Assembly: GCF_014844035.1 (NCBI RefSeq)
Contig: NZ_CP062159.1
Coordinates: forward strand, 5,332,001 to 5,396,000
Reading direction: 5' to 3'
Source of the DNA: Flavobacterium sp. MDT1-60
GTDB lineage: Bacteria > Bacteroidota > Bacteroidia > Flavobacteriales > Flavobacteriaceae
Length of the DNA stretch: 64,000 nt
Part shown: positions 9,130 to 18,028 of the stretch, piece by piece
Layout of the letters: the number at the start of each line of letters is the position of its first letter
Position numbering within the stretch: position 1 is the first letter of the stretch
Program-made: the position numbers and the translations under genes
The notes under the pieces: model-generated
What the model saw: the letters and a program-made list of their open reading frames with translations, nothing else
Told to the model about the DNA's origin: nothing
Databases searched by the model: none

Positions 9130-11724
9130 ATGCTTAAGAAAATTTTAAAGATTACCGCAATTGTTCTCGTGGTATTTGTTGCGGCATTATTTGCCATCCC
9201 CTATTTTTTTAAAGATCAGATAAAAGCAAAAATTGCAGAAGCCATCAACGAAAGTGTCGATGCCAAAGTGAGTTTTGCCGATGCCGATTTAAGCTTGTTT
9301 AAAAATTTTCCTAATGCAACAGTAGGAATTGAAAAATTAGTCATTATCAACAAAGCTCCTTTTGAAGGTGATACTTTGGTTTCATTGGGTGAACTGAACC
9401 TTAAAATGAGTATCAAAGAAATTTTTAAAGGAAAAGATGAACCTTTGAACATTCAGGGAATTAGTTCTACAAATGGATTAATCAATATCATCTTCAATAA
9501 AGATGGTGTTGGTAATTTTGACATTGCTTTGAAAGACAAAAAAGAAGATACTAAAGATGACAAAAGCAAACCGCTTTCTTTAAAAATTCAGAACTACAAA
9601 ATCGAGAATTTCACTTTCAGATACATTGATCAGGGTTCGAAAATTAAAATGGTAATCGACAGTTTAAATCATGAAGGCACCGGAGATTTTACCAATTCAA
9701 AATTGGATTTAACGACAAAATCTACTGCAAAAGTATCTTTGGATATGGATAAAATCAATTACATGAAAAATGTAAAACTGACTTTAGACGCTGTTTTAGG
9801 AATTGACTTAGAAAAAAGCAAATATACTTTTAAAGAGAATAAAGCTTTAATTAACCAATTGCCTTTAGAATTTGACGGATTTATTCAAATGGTTGATGCT
9901 GGTCAGATTTATGATTTGAAATTTAAAACTCCAACCTCATCTTTTACCAACTTCTTGGGGTTAATTCCTTCAGCTTATGCTTCTGGTTTAGATGGTGTAA
10001 AAACAACCGGAGACTTTACTGTTGCTGGTTTCGCAAAAGGAGAATTAACAGATACTACGGTTCCTAAATTCAATATTGCAATTGCATCAAATAATGCATC
10101 ATTTCAATATCCAAACTTGCCAAAATCGGTTCAGAATATTGTAATTGATACTAAAATCATCAATGAAACCGGGATTCTAAATGACACCTACGTTAATTTA
10201 GATAAACTTTCATTCCGAATTGATCAGGACGTTTTTAGCGCTAAAGCGAATATTAAAAACATAACGGTAAATCCATACGTAAATGCAGCTTTAAAAGGAA
10301 CTATCAATTTAGCTAACCTTTCAAAAGCGTATCCAATAAAAATAGACAAACCTTTGGCAGGTATTTTAAAAGCGGATGTTACTACAGAATTTGATATGGC
10401 TTCGGTAGAAAAAAGCCAATATGAAAACATTAAAAATGCCGGAACTATGAGTTTATCAGGATTTAAATATACTGATGAAAACAATAAGTCAATGAACATT
10501 AGCACAGCTTTGGTTGAGTTTAATCCGAGTAAAATCAACTTAAAACAATTTAATGCGACTACAGGAAAATCTGATATTGCGATCAACGGAGTTTTGGAAA
10601 ATTTCTACGGTTTTATGTTTAAAAAACAAGAATTGAGAGGGAACTTCAATATGAGTTCTAACCAATTGGCTGTTGACGATTTTATGACCCAAGGTGAACC
10701 TGCAACAGAAAAAACCGCAGCAAAACCAACTGAAGCAATGAAGATTCCAGCTTTCTTAAATTGTACTTTGAATGCAAAAGCAAACACTGTTTTATATGAC
10801 AATTTAAAACTAAAAGACGTTTCCGGAAAATTGATTATTAAAGATGAAAAAGCATTTTTACAAAACTTCAAAACATCAATCTTCGGAGGAACAATTGGTT
10901 TAACAGGAGCGGTTTCTACAAAAGAAAAAGTACCCACTTTTGATATGAATTTAGGGTTTAATCAGGTTGATATTGCACAGACATTTACGCAATTAGAAAT
11001 GATGAAAAAAATTGCACCAATAGCAGGAATCATCAACGGAAAATTGAATTCGACAATTAAACTAAATGGAAATTTAGATGCTAATGAATTAACTCCGGAC
11101 CTGAAATCAATTTCAGGAGATTTGTTAGGGCAATTACTTTCGACTACCATAAATTCTAAAAACTCAACTTTATTGAATGCTTTAGGTTCGAATATTAAAT
11201 TCATTGATATGAATAAGGTGAATTTGAACGATATTAAAGCGGCATTAACTTTTGACAACGGAAAAGTAAATGTAAAACCATTTGACATCAAATATCAGGA
11301 TATTAAAATCACAGTTGGCGGAACTCATGGTTTTGATCAAACGATGAATTACAACTTAAAATTAGATGTTCCTGCTAAATATTTAGGAAGTGAAGCTAAT
11401 GCGTTTCTAGCTAAAATGTCTCCTGCAGACCAGGCAAAACTGCAAAACATTCCGATTAACGCGATGATTACAGGAAACTTTTCTAATCCGAAAGTTTCAA
11501 CAGATATGAAAAGTGCTGTTAGCAGTTTAGCTTCGCAGGTTGCAAATCAGCAAAAGGAAAAATTAACTCAAAAAGGTACATCAGCGCTTAATGATTTGAT
11601 TAATAAAAACACCAAACCGAAAGATACAACGCAAGCTGCAAAAACAGAAAAAGAGCAAAAAACTCAGGAAACGACTAAAAAAGCAAGCGATTTAATAAAT
11701 GGTTTGTTTAAGAAGAAAAATTAA
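9130..11724 (+). CDS. AsmA family protein (AsmA-like C-terminal region)
   Basis: An 864-residue protein with one N-terminal membrane helix (about residues 5-27) and a long periplasmic part rich in short beta strands, typical of the AsmA/TamB-like bridge proteins now linked to phospholipid movement between the two membranes. The N-terminal AsmA signature is seen in VDAKVSFADADLSLFKNFPNATVGI, and the C-terminal conserved section around LNGKLNSTIKLNGNLDANELTPDL and FDGKVNVKPFDIKYQDIKITVGG-type strands (about residues 630-740). The last 70 residues are Lys/Thr/Gln-rich and probably disordered. It is monocistronic, with a terminator right after the stop. Family assignment is firm; transport role is inferred from the family. 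Confidence 0.88.
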   Translation: MLKKILKITAIVLVVFVAALFAIPYFFKDQIKAKIAEAINESVDAKVSFADADLSLFKNFPNATVGIEKLVIINKAPFEGDTLVSLGELNLKMSIKEIFKGKDEPLNIQGISSTNGLINIIFNKDGVGNFDIALKDKKEDTKDDKSKPLSLKIQNYKIENFTFRYIDQGSKIKMVIDSLNHEGTGDFTNSKLDLTTKSTAKVSLDMDKINYMKNVKLTLDAVLGIDLEKSKYTFKENKALINQLPLEFDGFIQMVDAGQIYDLKFKTPTSSFTNFLGLIPSAYASGLDGVKTTGDFTVAGFAKGELTDTTVPKFNIAIASNNASFQYPNLPKSVQNIVIDTKIINETGILNDTYVNLDKLSFRIDQDVFSAKANIKNITVNPYVNAALKGTINLANLSKAYPIKIDKPLAGILKADVTTEFDMASVEKSQYENIKNAGTMSLSGFKYTDENNKSMNISTALVEFNPSKINLKQFNATTGKSDIAINGVLENFYGFMFKKQELRGNFNMSSNQLAVDDFMTQGEPATEKTAAKPTEAMKIPAFLNCTLNAKANTVLYDNLKLKDVSGKLIIKDEKAFLQNFKTSIFGGTIGLTGAVSTKEKVPTFDMNLGFNQVDIAQTFTQLEMMKKIAPIAGIINGKLNSTIKLNGNLDANELTPDLKSISGDLLGQLLSTTINSKNSTLLNALGSNIKFIDMNKVNLNDIKAALTFDNGKVNVKPFDIKYQDIKITVGGTHGFDQTMNYNLKLDVPAKYLGSEANAFLAKMSPADQAKLQNIPINAMITGNFSNPKVSTDMKSAVSSLASQVANQQKEKLTQKGTSALNDLINKNTKPKDTTQAAKTEKEQKTQETTKKASDLINGLFKKKN

Positions 11725-11730
11725 AAGAAA

Positions 11731-11763
11731 AAAAAGGCATCCTATAACGGATGCCTTTTTTTT
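11731..11763 (+). terminator. Rho-independent terminator after the AsmA-like gene
   Basis: AAAAAGGCATCC and GGATGCCTTTTT form a perfect stem over a 6-base loop, followed by a T-run. Confidence 0.9.
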
Positions 11764-11781
11764 CTTTCAACTGATATCTTG

Positions 11782-12861
11782 TTATATCGCATTTGAATAA
11801 ATATTTAATTTTCCATTATTCAAAATTGAATTTATTGTTTTTAAATAATCCTTACTTGTATATAAATTAACATCTATTCCAATACTGCAATTATCATAAG
11901 GCTCATATTTTTTTAGGTTTGAAACAGAAAACAATCCTATTGTTGGAGTCTGTACAGCACTTGACAAATGCATAATACCACTATCTGCACCAATAAATAA
12001 ATCAGTATTGGCAATTACAGATCCTATTTCGCGAATATCTTTACTATAAAATGTTGGAGCTTTAAATCCTATTTGCGAAACATTCTCTACAGGCAAAATT
12101 TCAATGATATTATAGTTTTTATATTCTTTTGTAAGTTCTGTATAAAAATTATCCCACCATTCCTCTGATAAACATTTTTCTCCGGTTGCATAGGTAAATA
12201 TGCAAATTGTTCTTTTATCATCTTTTATCAGGTCATTCAAAACTTTCTTGCCTTCAGCTATTTCAGCAGAAGACAATTTAAGATCTAATGGAGGTATAAT
12301 TTTGTTTCTTTTTGGAAATCTAAGCTTGGTTAAATAATTACGGAAGTTATAAACGGGATATTTTGCGATATGGGCATAATCCTTTTTTATAAATAGAGTT
12401 TCTTCATTTGAATCTCCATAGAATTTATATTTAGCATTTGAAAATTGAACCGCTAAACGTCCTGAAGAAGAATTTTGATCGACATTGATCGCCATATCAT
12501 AATTTTGTCTTTTTATCGAAACCCATACATTAAGGTATTTCAGCAAATTTTTAAACGGCTTTTTAGGCAAATCAATTACTTTATCAATGCTTTCATAATT
12601 CTCAAAGATTATTGGAGCTAATGTTCCCTTAACAAACAAATCGACTTTACAATTTGGAAATATATCGGTGACTTCCTGAATAAGAGGAGTAATCAATAAT
12701 AGATTTCCTAATCTTCCATTTGGTCTACAGATAAGGATTCTTTTTATTGCCGCTTTATCAGCTAAAATAATATCGCTTTGTAAGCTTGCTTTTCCAATAT
12801 TCTTAGTAACACTGCGCATTAAACTGCGCCTAAAAACATTTACTTTTTTTAAAATACCCAT
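11782..12861 (-). CDS. Glycosyltransferase family 9 (heptosyltransferase-like)
   Basis: A 359-residue GT-B fold glycosyltransferase of family 9, the LPS heptosyltransferase family. The N-terminal Rossmann half begins with ILICRPNGRLGNLLLITPLIQEV (the GxLGDxL-type motif) and the C-terminal half holds FIGADSGIMHLSSAVQTPTIGLF, the nucleotide-sugar binding motif of this family. Family 9 enzymes transfer ADP-heptose or related sugars onto lipid A core at the inner face of the inner membrane; the true donor here is not known. It is transcribed alone, convergent with the AsmA-like gene. The neighbourhood carries no other LPS genes, so it is an isolated transferase. Confidence 0.88.
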   Translation of the reverse strand: MGILKKVNVFRRSLMRSVTKNIGKASLQSDIILADKAAIKRILICRPNGRLGNLLLITPLIQEVTDIFPNCKVDLFVKGTLAPIIFENYESIDKVIDLPKKPFKNLLKYLNVWVSIKRQNYDMAINVDQNSSSGRLAVQFSNAKYKFYGDSNEETLFIKKDYAHIAKYPVYNFRNYLTKLRFPKRNKIIPPLDLKLSSAEIAEGKKVLNDLIKDDKRTICIFTYATGEKCLSEEWWDNFYTELTKEYKNYNIIEILPVENVSQIGFKAPTFYSKDIREIGSVIANTDLFIGADSGIMHLSSAVQTPTIGLFSVSNLKKYEPYDNCSIGIDVNLYTSKDYLKTINSILNNGKLNIYSNAI

Positions 12862-13109
12862 CTTATCGAATAACTTAAAGTATTATTAAATCTTCATTTA
12901 AATTCAAAAAAAACAAAGTTTGAACTAATTCAAAACTAGACTCTATTTTTTTCTAAATGTAAATTCTTTGATTAAACAATTATTACAAAATTGTAAGCAA
13001 ATGTTTCAATATTTACATCTTGAAAGAGAAATAAAAATACAAAAAATATTATTCAAACAACAAAATACTAGACAGTTAACCAATACAAATAGACGAATAC
13101 CTAATAAAT

Positions 13110-13904
13110 CTAGACGTTTATTGTAACGACATAACCTTCTGAACCACGAACATTAAAAACTGTTCCGTCTTCGAAAATTAAATACTGGCCTTTAATTCCA
13201 ACTAATTTTCCACTGAAAGTAGGCGTCTTGTCTAAGTTTAAACTGGCAATTTTAGCCGGGTAACTTACAACCGGATAATTCAATTCAAATAAATCGTCGC
13301 TTTTTGTACAAAAATACTCCTGAACTTGTAGTGGAAGTAAACTTTCGACTTTTGCTTTTTCAGCAATCAGGTCAAAGGCAATTTCAGTGTCCTGAAGCAT
13401 TTTTCTCCAATTGGTTTTGTCCGTATAATGATTTTTTAAAGAGACTTCGGTAATTCCGGCCAAATATCGATTTGGAACCTCGACAATAGCAATAGCACGG
13501 GTTGCGCCCTGATCAATCCATCGGGTTGGAATCTGGGTTTTGCGTGTTACTCCCACTTTTATCTCGGTTGACAAAGCCAAATAAACGATATGAGGCTGTA
13601 ATTGTACTTTTTCTTCATAAGCTAAATCACGATCTGCAATACCCAAATGAGCCGTACTCAATTCTGGTCTCATAATCCAATCACCCACAGCCGGACTTGA
13701 ATAAAAGCAATCATAACAAAAACCCTGTCTATAGATCTTTTTCTTTTTACTACAATTCAAACATTGAAAACCGGTACAATTGATTTCGATCTCCTTATTC
13801 AATAACTGGTTCATACTAAGAAAACTGTCCTCAAAAACCAGATAATACTGAATAGGATTCCCGATTTCTGTCTGCATTTTTGTAAGTACACCTTGATATG
13901 TCAT
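13110..13904 (-). CDS. DUF2797 domain-containing protein
   Basis: A 264-residue protein of the uncharacterised DUF2797 family. It has a zinc-ribbon-like cysteine cluster in the first third: CTGFQCLNC (about residues 44-52) and FCYDCF (about 67-72), with Cys-x2-Cys pairs 18 residues apart. Downstream are conserved charged stretches (GVTRKTQIPTRWIDQGA, resembling a nuclease-like GIY-YIG core in layout, though I cannot prove this) and a C-terminal beta segment with GIKGQYLIFEDG. There is no signal peptide, so it is cytoplasmic. Function is unknown. It is divergent from the GH3 gene, with inverted repeats between them. Confidence 0.85.
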   Translation of the reverse strand: MTYQGVLTKMQTEIGNPIQYYLVFEDSFLSMNQLLNKEIEINCTGFQCLNCSKKKKIYRQGFCYDCFYSSPAVGDWIMRPELSTAHLGIADRDLAYEEKVQLQPHIVYLALSTEIKVGVTRKTQIPTRWIDQGATRAIAIVEVPNRYLAGITEVSLKNHYTDKTNWRKMLQDTEIAFDLIAEKAKVESLLPLQVQEYFCTKSDDLFELNYPVVSYPAKIASLNLDKTPTFSGKLVGIKGQYLIFEDGTVFNVRGSEGYVVTINV

Positions 13905-13910
13905 TGTATT

Positions 13911-13943
13911 TTAGATTGCTGATTTTAGATTTTAGATTTGCTC
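13911..13943. repeat. TTTTAGATT-type repeat, left arm
   Basis: The stretch just upstream of the DUF2797 start reads as repeated TTTTAGATT units. Its inverse complement occurs at 14105-14148, so the two arms flank the 245-base intergenic region. Confidence 0.55.
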
Positions 13944-14104
13944 AGGATAGTGAACTTTTATTGTTAAAATTCCACTTCCGAACTGGAATCTTTACTTTAA
14001 ATAGAATTGTTTTTTACAAAAAAAGACTATTTTTGATACAAAGGCAAAGTTAATCTTTGTCTAATGATATTCAAATTTTAAATTCTTGATTTTTACAATA
14101 ACAC

Positions 14105-14148
14105 AAAATCAGTAATCTAAAATCAACAATCTAAAATCTAAAATTATT
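14105..14148. repeat. AATCTAAAA-type repeat, right arm
   Basis: Repeated AATCTAAAATC units end immediately before the GH3 start codon. They are the inverse complement of the units at 13911-13943. Confidence 0.55.
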
Positions 14149-14149
14149 C

Positions 14150-15658
14150 ATGCCCGTATCAATCATTAACTCTTTCGCATCCTGGGTCCTGAAACAAAGG
14201 ATACATCAAATAGAACTTTTTCTAAAATACCCGAATGAAGTTCAGGAAGAGCTATTGCATAATTTATTGACCTCCTCAGAAAATACTGTTATAGGAAGAA
14301 AATATGATTTTGCATCGATCAATTCCTACCAGACATTTACTGAAAGAGTACCAATTGCTACGTATGAAGAATTACAACCTTTAATTGAGCGAACACGCCA
14401 GGGTGAACAGGGTGTTTTTTGGGAAACCCCAATAAAATGGTTTGCAAAATCGAGCGGAACAACCAATGCCAAAAGTAAATTTATCCCGGTAAGCAATGAA
14501 GCTTTAGAAGATTGTCATTATAAAGGAAGTAAAGATTTGCTTTGTTTGTATTTGAATAATAATGAAGATTCTGAATTGTTTTTAGGGAAAAGTCTTCGTC
14601 TGGGAGGAAGCTCTCAAATTTACGAAAACAACAATACTTTCTTCGGAGATTTGTCAGCGATATTAATAGAAAACATGCCTATTTGGGCTGAATTTAGCAG
14701 TACGCCAAGCAGTAAAACTTCGTTGATGAGTGAGTGGGAAGCTAAAATTGCCGCTATCATAAATGAAACTAAAACCGAAAACGTGACCAGTTTTGCCGGC
14801 GTTCCATCATGGATGCTCGTTTTAATGAATAGGGTTTTAGAAGATACCGGAAAAGGTAACCTGCTTGAACTTTGGCCAAATCTGGAAGTCTACTTTCATG
14901 GTGGCGTAAGTTTTTCTCCTTATAAAGAACAATACAAGAAAATTCTGCCTAGCAAAGATTTTAAATACTACGAAATATACAATGCTTCTGAAGGTTTTTT
15001 TGCCATTCAGGATTTAAATAATTCCAGTGATTTGTTACTGATGCTGGATTATGGTATTTTCTACGAATTTATTCCGATGGACACTTTTGATACTCCAAAC
15101 CAAAAAGTAATTCGCTTAGCCGATGTTGAATTGAATAAAAACTACGCTATTGTAATTACCACCAACTCTGGTTTATGGCGTTATTTGATTGGAGATACGA
15201 TTCGTTTTACCTCTTTAAATCCGTACCGAATTAGAGTTACAGGAAGAACCAAACATCATATTAATGTTTTTGGGGAAGAATTAATGGTAGAAAACACGGA
15301 TCAGGCAATTGCCAAGGCTTGCCAGATTACTCAAACTGAAGTTATCGATTATACGGTTGCTCCTATTTTTATGCAGGATAAAGAAAAAGGTGCACACGAA
15401 TGGATGATCGAATTCAAGAAAAAACCAGCTGATGTTGGTCTTTTTCAAAAAGTTCTCGATGAAACTTTACAAACTTTAAATTCAGATTACGAAGCCAAGC
15501 GCCAAAACAATATGACATTAAATCCTTTAGTGATTAATGTCGCGCGTGAAAATTTATTTTATGATTGGTTAAAGGAAAGAGATAAATTGGGAGGACAACA
15601 TAAGATTCCGAGACTTTCGAATCAGAGGGATTATTTGGAGCAGTTGAAGGAGATGTAG
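14150..15658 (+). CDS. GH3 auxin-responsive promoter family protein (acyl-adenylating/amide synthetase fold)
   Basis: A 502-residue GH3-family protein. GH3 enzymes adenylate a carboxylate and transfer the acyl group to an amine; plant members conjugate amino acids to hormones. Bacteroidota members are widespread but uncharacterised. Visible motifs are KWFAKSSGTTNAKSKFIPVS near residue 102-121 (ATP-binding SSGTT), YNASEGFFAIQD near 278, YLIGDTIRF near 345 and TGRTKHHINVFGEEL near 366, all in the order of the adenylate-forming superfamily. Length is typical for bacterial GH3. The substrate is unknown. The ATG at 14150 follows directly on a repeat arm, so an unusual leader is possible. Confidence 0.88.
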   Translation: MPVSIINSFASWVLKQRIHQIELFLKYPNEVQEELLHNLLTSSENTVIGRKYDFASINSYQTFTERVPIATYEELQPLIERTRQGEQGVFWETPIKWFAKSSGTTNAKSKFIPVSNEALEDCHYKGSKDLLCLYLNNNEDSELFLGKSLRLGGSSQIYENNNTFFGDLSAILIENMPIWAEFSSTPSSKTSLMSEWEAKIAAIINETKTENVTSFAGVPSWMLVLMNRVLEDTGKGNLLELWPNLEVYFHGGVSFSPYKEQYKKILPSKDFKYYEIYNASEGFFAIQDLNNSSDLLLMLDYGIFYEFIPMDTFDTPNQKVIRLADVELNKNYAIVITTNSGLWRYLIGDTIRFTSLNPYRIRVTGRTKHHINVFGEELMVENTDQAIAKACQITQTEVIDYTVAPIFMQDKEKGAHEWMIEFKKKPADVGLFQKVLDETLQTLNSDYEAKRQNNMTLNPLVINVARENLFYDWLKERDKLGGQHKIPRLSNQRDYLEQLKEM

Positions 15659-15664
15659 GTTTTA

Positions 15665-15720
15665 AACACAGATTTCACGGATTTTCACAAATCTAACTTT
15701 TAGAAAATCTGTAAATCTTA
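15665..15720. repeat. ACAGATTTCACGGATTTTCA family repeat
   Basis: A short element with ACAGATTTCACGGATT and a partial inverse (AAAATCTGTAAATCTT) about 30 bases later. From memory, this type of sequence recurs between genes in Flavobacterium genomes. It starts 7 bases after the GH3 stop and might act as a weak hairpin. Confidence 0.5.
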
Positions 15721-15816
15721 ATTATATCCCTCCAGCTAAAGCAGGAGGCAATTCAGTCCTAACTTCTTTTAAATTTTTTTACTTCTTGTAAAAACGATAA
15801 CTCCACTAAACCGCAT

Positions 15817-15910
15817 GAGGGATAGCAGTGGAAATCCTTTTTGTCCGCCGCGGCGGACAAAAAGATTACTTCGTCAGTTCGCTATCGCTCGTGCGGAACG
15901 GATAGCCCGA
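15817..15910. repeat. GC-rich hairpin repeat element (GGGATAGCAGTGGAAATCC ... GGATAGCCCGA)
   Basis: A GC-rich island in AT-rich DNA. It opens with GGGATAGCAGTGGAAATCC, contains CTTTTTGTCCGCCG, a perfect 16-base palindrome (15843-15858), and closes with GGAACGGATAGCCCGA. Ends and layout resemble the elements at 21063-21136 and 24131-24274, suggesting one family of dispersed hairpin elements. A second GC hairpin (CCCGCC/GGCGGG, about 15910-15930) follows directly. No coding potential is seen. Confidence 0.6.
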
Positions 15911-15941
15911 CCCGCCTTTTTCGGCGGGACATGCCCATAAA

Positions 15942-15980
15942 AAAACCTTAATTCAGAACATGAATTAAGGTTTTGTTTTT
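15942..15980. terminator. Bidirectional terminator between GH3 and serB
   Basis: AAAACCTTAATTCA pairs perfectly with TGAATTAAGGTTTT over a 5-base loop, with A-runs on the left and T-runs on the right, so it could stop transcription from both convergent genes. Confidence 0.8.
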
Positions 15981-15989
15981 TATTTTGAT

Positions 15990-16060
15990 TGTCGAGCTAC
16001 TTGCGAGGATTTGCTTCGCCTGTCGCTATCGCTCGAGTCTCTTCCGTCGAAATGACAAAA
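15990..16060 (-). repeat. TGTCATTTCGACG ... GTAGCTCGACAA family repeat
   Basis: Read on the minus strand, the element begins TTGTCATTTCGACGGAAG and ends GCAAGTAGCTCGACAA, with an internal CTCGAGCGATAGCGACAGGCGA section. I recall this as a common dispersed intergenic element in Flavobacterium genomes. It fills the gap between the terminator and the serB stop. Confidence 0.55.
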
Positions 16061-16078
16061 ATACTGTGAAATTGATTA

Positions 16079-17308
16079 TTACATCATATCAATATACCTA
16101 TCGTGATATCCTAAAAGGTATAAAACACCATCAAGACCAAGGCTTGAAATTGATGTAGAAGCACTTTCTTTTACTTTGGGTTTGGCGTGAAAAGCGATTC
16201 CGAGGCCAGCTAAGTTTAGCATTGGTAAATCGTTGGCGCCATCGCCAACTGCGATCGTTTGATTGATGTGAATTCCTTCTTTTTCGGCAATGGCTTTTAA
16301 GTGTTCGGCTTTCTTTAAACCATCGACAATATCTCCTATATATTTTCCGGTTAGTTTACCGTCTTTAATTTCTAATTGGTTGGCATGAACGTAATCGATA
16401 CCTAATTCTTTTTGCAGATATTCTCCAAAATAGGTAAATCCTCCAGACAAAATAGCGGTTTTGTAACCGTAATATTTTAACGCTTTCATTAAACGATGTG
16501 CACCTTGCGTTATCGGTAAATTTTCGGCTACTTTTTGTAAAACTTCTTCACTCAAACCTTCCAACAACGCCATGCGCTGTTTGAAACTTTCGTTGAAATC
16601 TATTTCGCCGTTCATGGCTGATTCAGTGATTGCTCTTACCTGATCTCCTACTCCATTTAGTTCTGCCAATTCGTCGATTACTTCAGTCTGAATTAAAGTC
16701 GAATCCATATCGAAGCAAACCAAACGTCTGTTTCTTCTGTAAATATTGTCTTCCTGAAATGAAATATCGACATTTAAAGTTCTGGAAATCTCCATAAAAC
16801 TGGCTGTCATCAGGATCTTATTTACAATTTCGCCTGTTACAGACAATTGTATACAAGAACGCGGATATTCTTCAAGATCAACGACAGAAGTTCTGCCTGT
16901 CAATCGGATAATCGAATCGATATTTAGGTTTTGGTCTGACATTATTTTAGTCACGGCAGCCAATTGAGACGCTGCGAGTTTTTCGCCTAAAATATTGATA
17001 ATGTAGCGTTGTTTCGATTGTGATTTTACCCATACTTCATAATCTTCAATAGAAATTGGAATAAACTTAACTTTAATTTCTAATTCGTAAGCTTTAAACA
17101 ACAAGTCTTTTAAAACAGGTGCAGAAGAAGAACCGGCTTCAATCTCGAATAAGATCCCTAAAGAAAGCGTGTCATGAATATCGGCCTGACCAATATCTAA
17201 AATATTAGCATCATATGTCGCCAATACAGCTGTTAAACCTGCTGTAACCCCTATTTTATCGTGTCCTGAAACTTTTAATAAAATAATCTCTTTATCTTCT
17301 ATTGCCAT
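16079..17308 (-). CDS. serB: Phosphoserine phosphatase with two ACT-like domains
   Basis: A 409-residue SerB that dephosphorylates O-phosphoserine, the last step of serine synthesis. Two N-terminal ACT-type regulatory domains (about 1-80 and 95-180) precede a HAD hydrolase domain. That domain has the nucleophile motif DMDSTL near residue 200, motif II in AILSGGFTYFGEYL, the conserved Lys in DGLKKAEHL, and motif III in VGDGANDLPML. I chose the ATG at 17308 (MAIEDKEIILLKVSG), where the ACT domain begins; an upstream in-frame ATG at 17335 adds nine residues of no clear use. It is probably monocistronic and converges on GH3. Confidence 0.93.
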   Translation of the reverse strand: MAIEDKEIILLKVSGHDKIGVTAGLTAVLATYDANILDIGQADIHDTLSLGILFEIEAGSSSAPVLKDLLFKAYELEIKVKFIPISIEDYEVWVKSQSKQRYIINILGEKLAASQLAAVTKIMSDQNLNIDSIIRLTGRTSVVDLEEYPRSCIQLSVTGEIVNKILMTASFMEISRTLNVDISFQEDNIYRRNRRLVCFDMDSTLIQTEVIDELAELNGVGDQVRAITESAMNGEIDFNESFKQRMALLEGLSEEVLQKVAENLPITQGAHRLMKALKYYGYKTAILSGGFTYFGEYLQKELGIDYVHANQLEIKDGKLTGKYIGDIVDGLKKAEHLKAIAEKEGIHINQTIAVGDGANDLPMLNLAGLGIAFHAKPKVKESASTSISSLGLDGVLYLLGYHDRYIDMM

Positions 17309-17464
17309 TTTATGCTTATTGTTTTGAAGCGACAAAAATCGGCAATCTATCCTTGATAAAAAAGAATAATGTTTGTTTTTTTATAAACAAAAAGTACATA
17401 ATCATGTGCTTTTTGAATTAATTTAACAATTATGTCCCGGTATTAAAATAACCTAACTTTTTTA

Positions 17465-17911
17465 TTACTTATTAGGTTCATTCACATCGAAATTCACCAT
17501 CCAATTGACACCAAACTTATCGGTAAACATTCCGAAATAAGCTCCCCAAAAAGTGTTGTCCATAGGCATGAAAACATTTCCACCTGCTGAAAGTCCGTTG
17601 AAAATTCTATCTGCTTCTTCCTTGCTTTCGACATTAACTGAAACAGAAAAGTTTCCTCCAAATTTCACATCTCCGGATTGTTCACTACTGTCGCTTCCCA
17701 TTAAAATACTGCCTCCAATTGGTAATGAAACGTGCATTATTCGGTTGGCATCTTTTTCTGAAAATTCAGCGCAGCCTCCGTTTTCGGCAGCCGGCATATC
17801 TTTAAATTTTCCGATGTACGGAAATTCTCCTCCAAAAACTGATTTGTAAAACAGAAATGCTTCCTCGCAATTTCCGTTAAAAATTAAATAAGGGTTTACT
17901 GATGTTGCCAT
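17465..17911 (-). CDS. VOC family protein (PhnB-like)
   Basis: A 148-residue protein of the vicinal oxygen chelate superfamily, PhnB-like group. Its start SVNPYLIFNGNCEEAFLFYKSVFGGE matches the typical opening of this group, followed by GSILMGSD and NMFMPMDNTFWGAYFGMFTDKFGVNWMVNF-type strands. The family includes glyoxalase, resistance proteins and 3-demethylubiquinone methyltransferase-like folds, mostly without known function. It is the promoter-distal member of a same-strand row of small VOC and SRPBCC genes (17465-19930). No enzyme activity can be assigned. Confidence 0.85.
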   Translation of the reverse strand: MATSVNPYLIFNGNCEEAFLFYKSVFGGEFPYIGKFKDMPAAENGGCAEFSEKDANRIMHVSLPIGGSILMGSDSSEQSGDVKFGGNFSVSVNVESKEEADRIFNGLSAGGNVFMPMDNTFWGAYFGMFTDKFGVNWMVNFDVNEPNK

Positions 17912-17976
17912 GATATTTTGTTTTTTTGTTTGTTGTTATTAATCTATATTCTTTGTTCTATTTTCTATTCTCTTGC

Positions 17977-18028
17977 CTCTATTTTCTTTCTTCTATTTTC
18001 TTTCTTCTATTTTCTTTCTTCTATTTTT
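17977..18028. repeat. 14-bp tandem repeat, about 3.7 copies
   Basis: The unit TTCTATTTTCTTTC is repeated from 17977 to 18028 with a single change in the first copy. It overlaps the last codons and stop of the SRPBCC gene at 18021. Looser TTCTATTTT-type sequence continues left to about 17941, and similar sequence is seen at 57891-57945. Confidence 0.8.
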
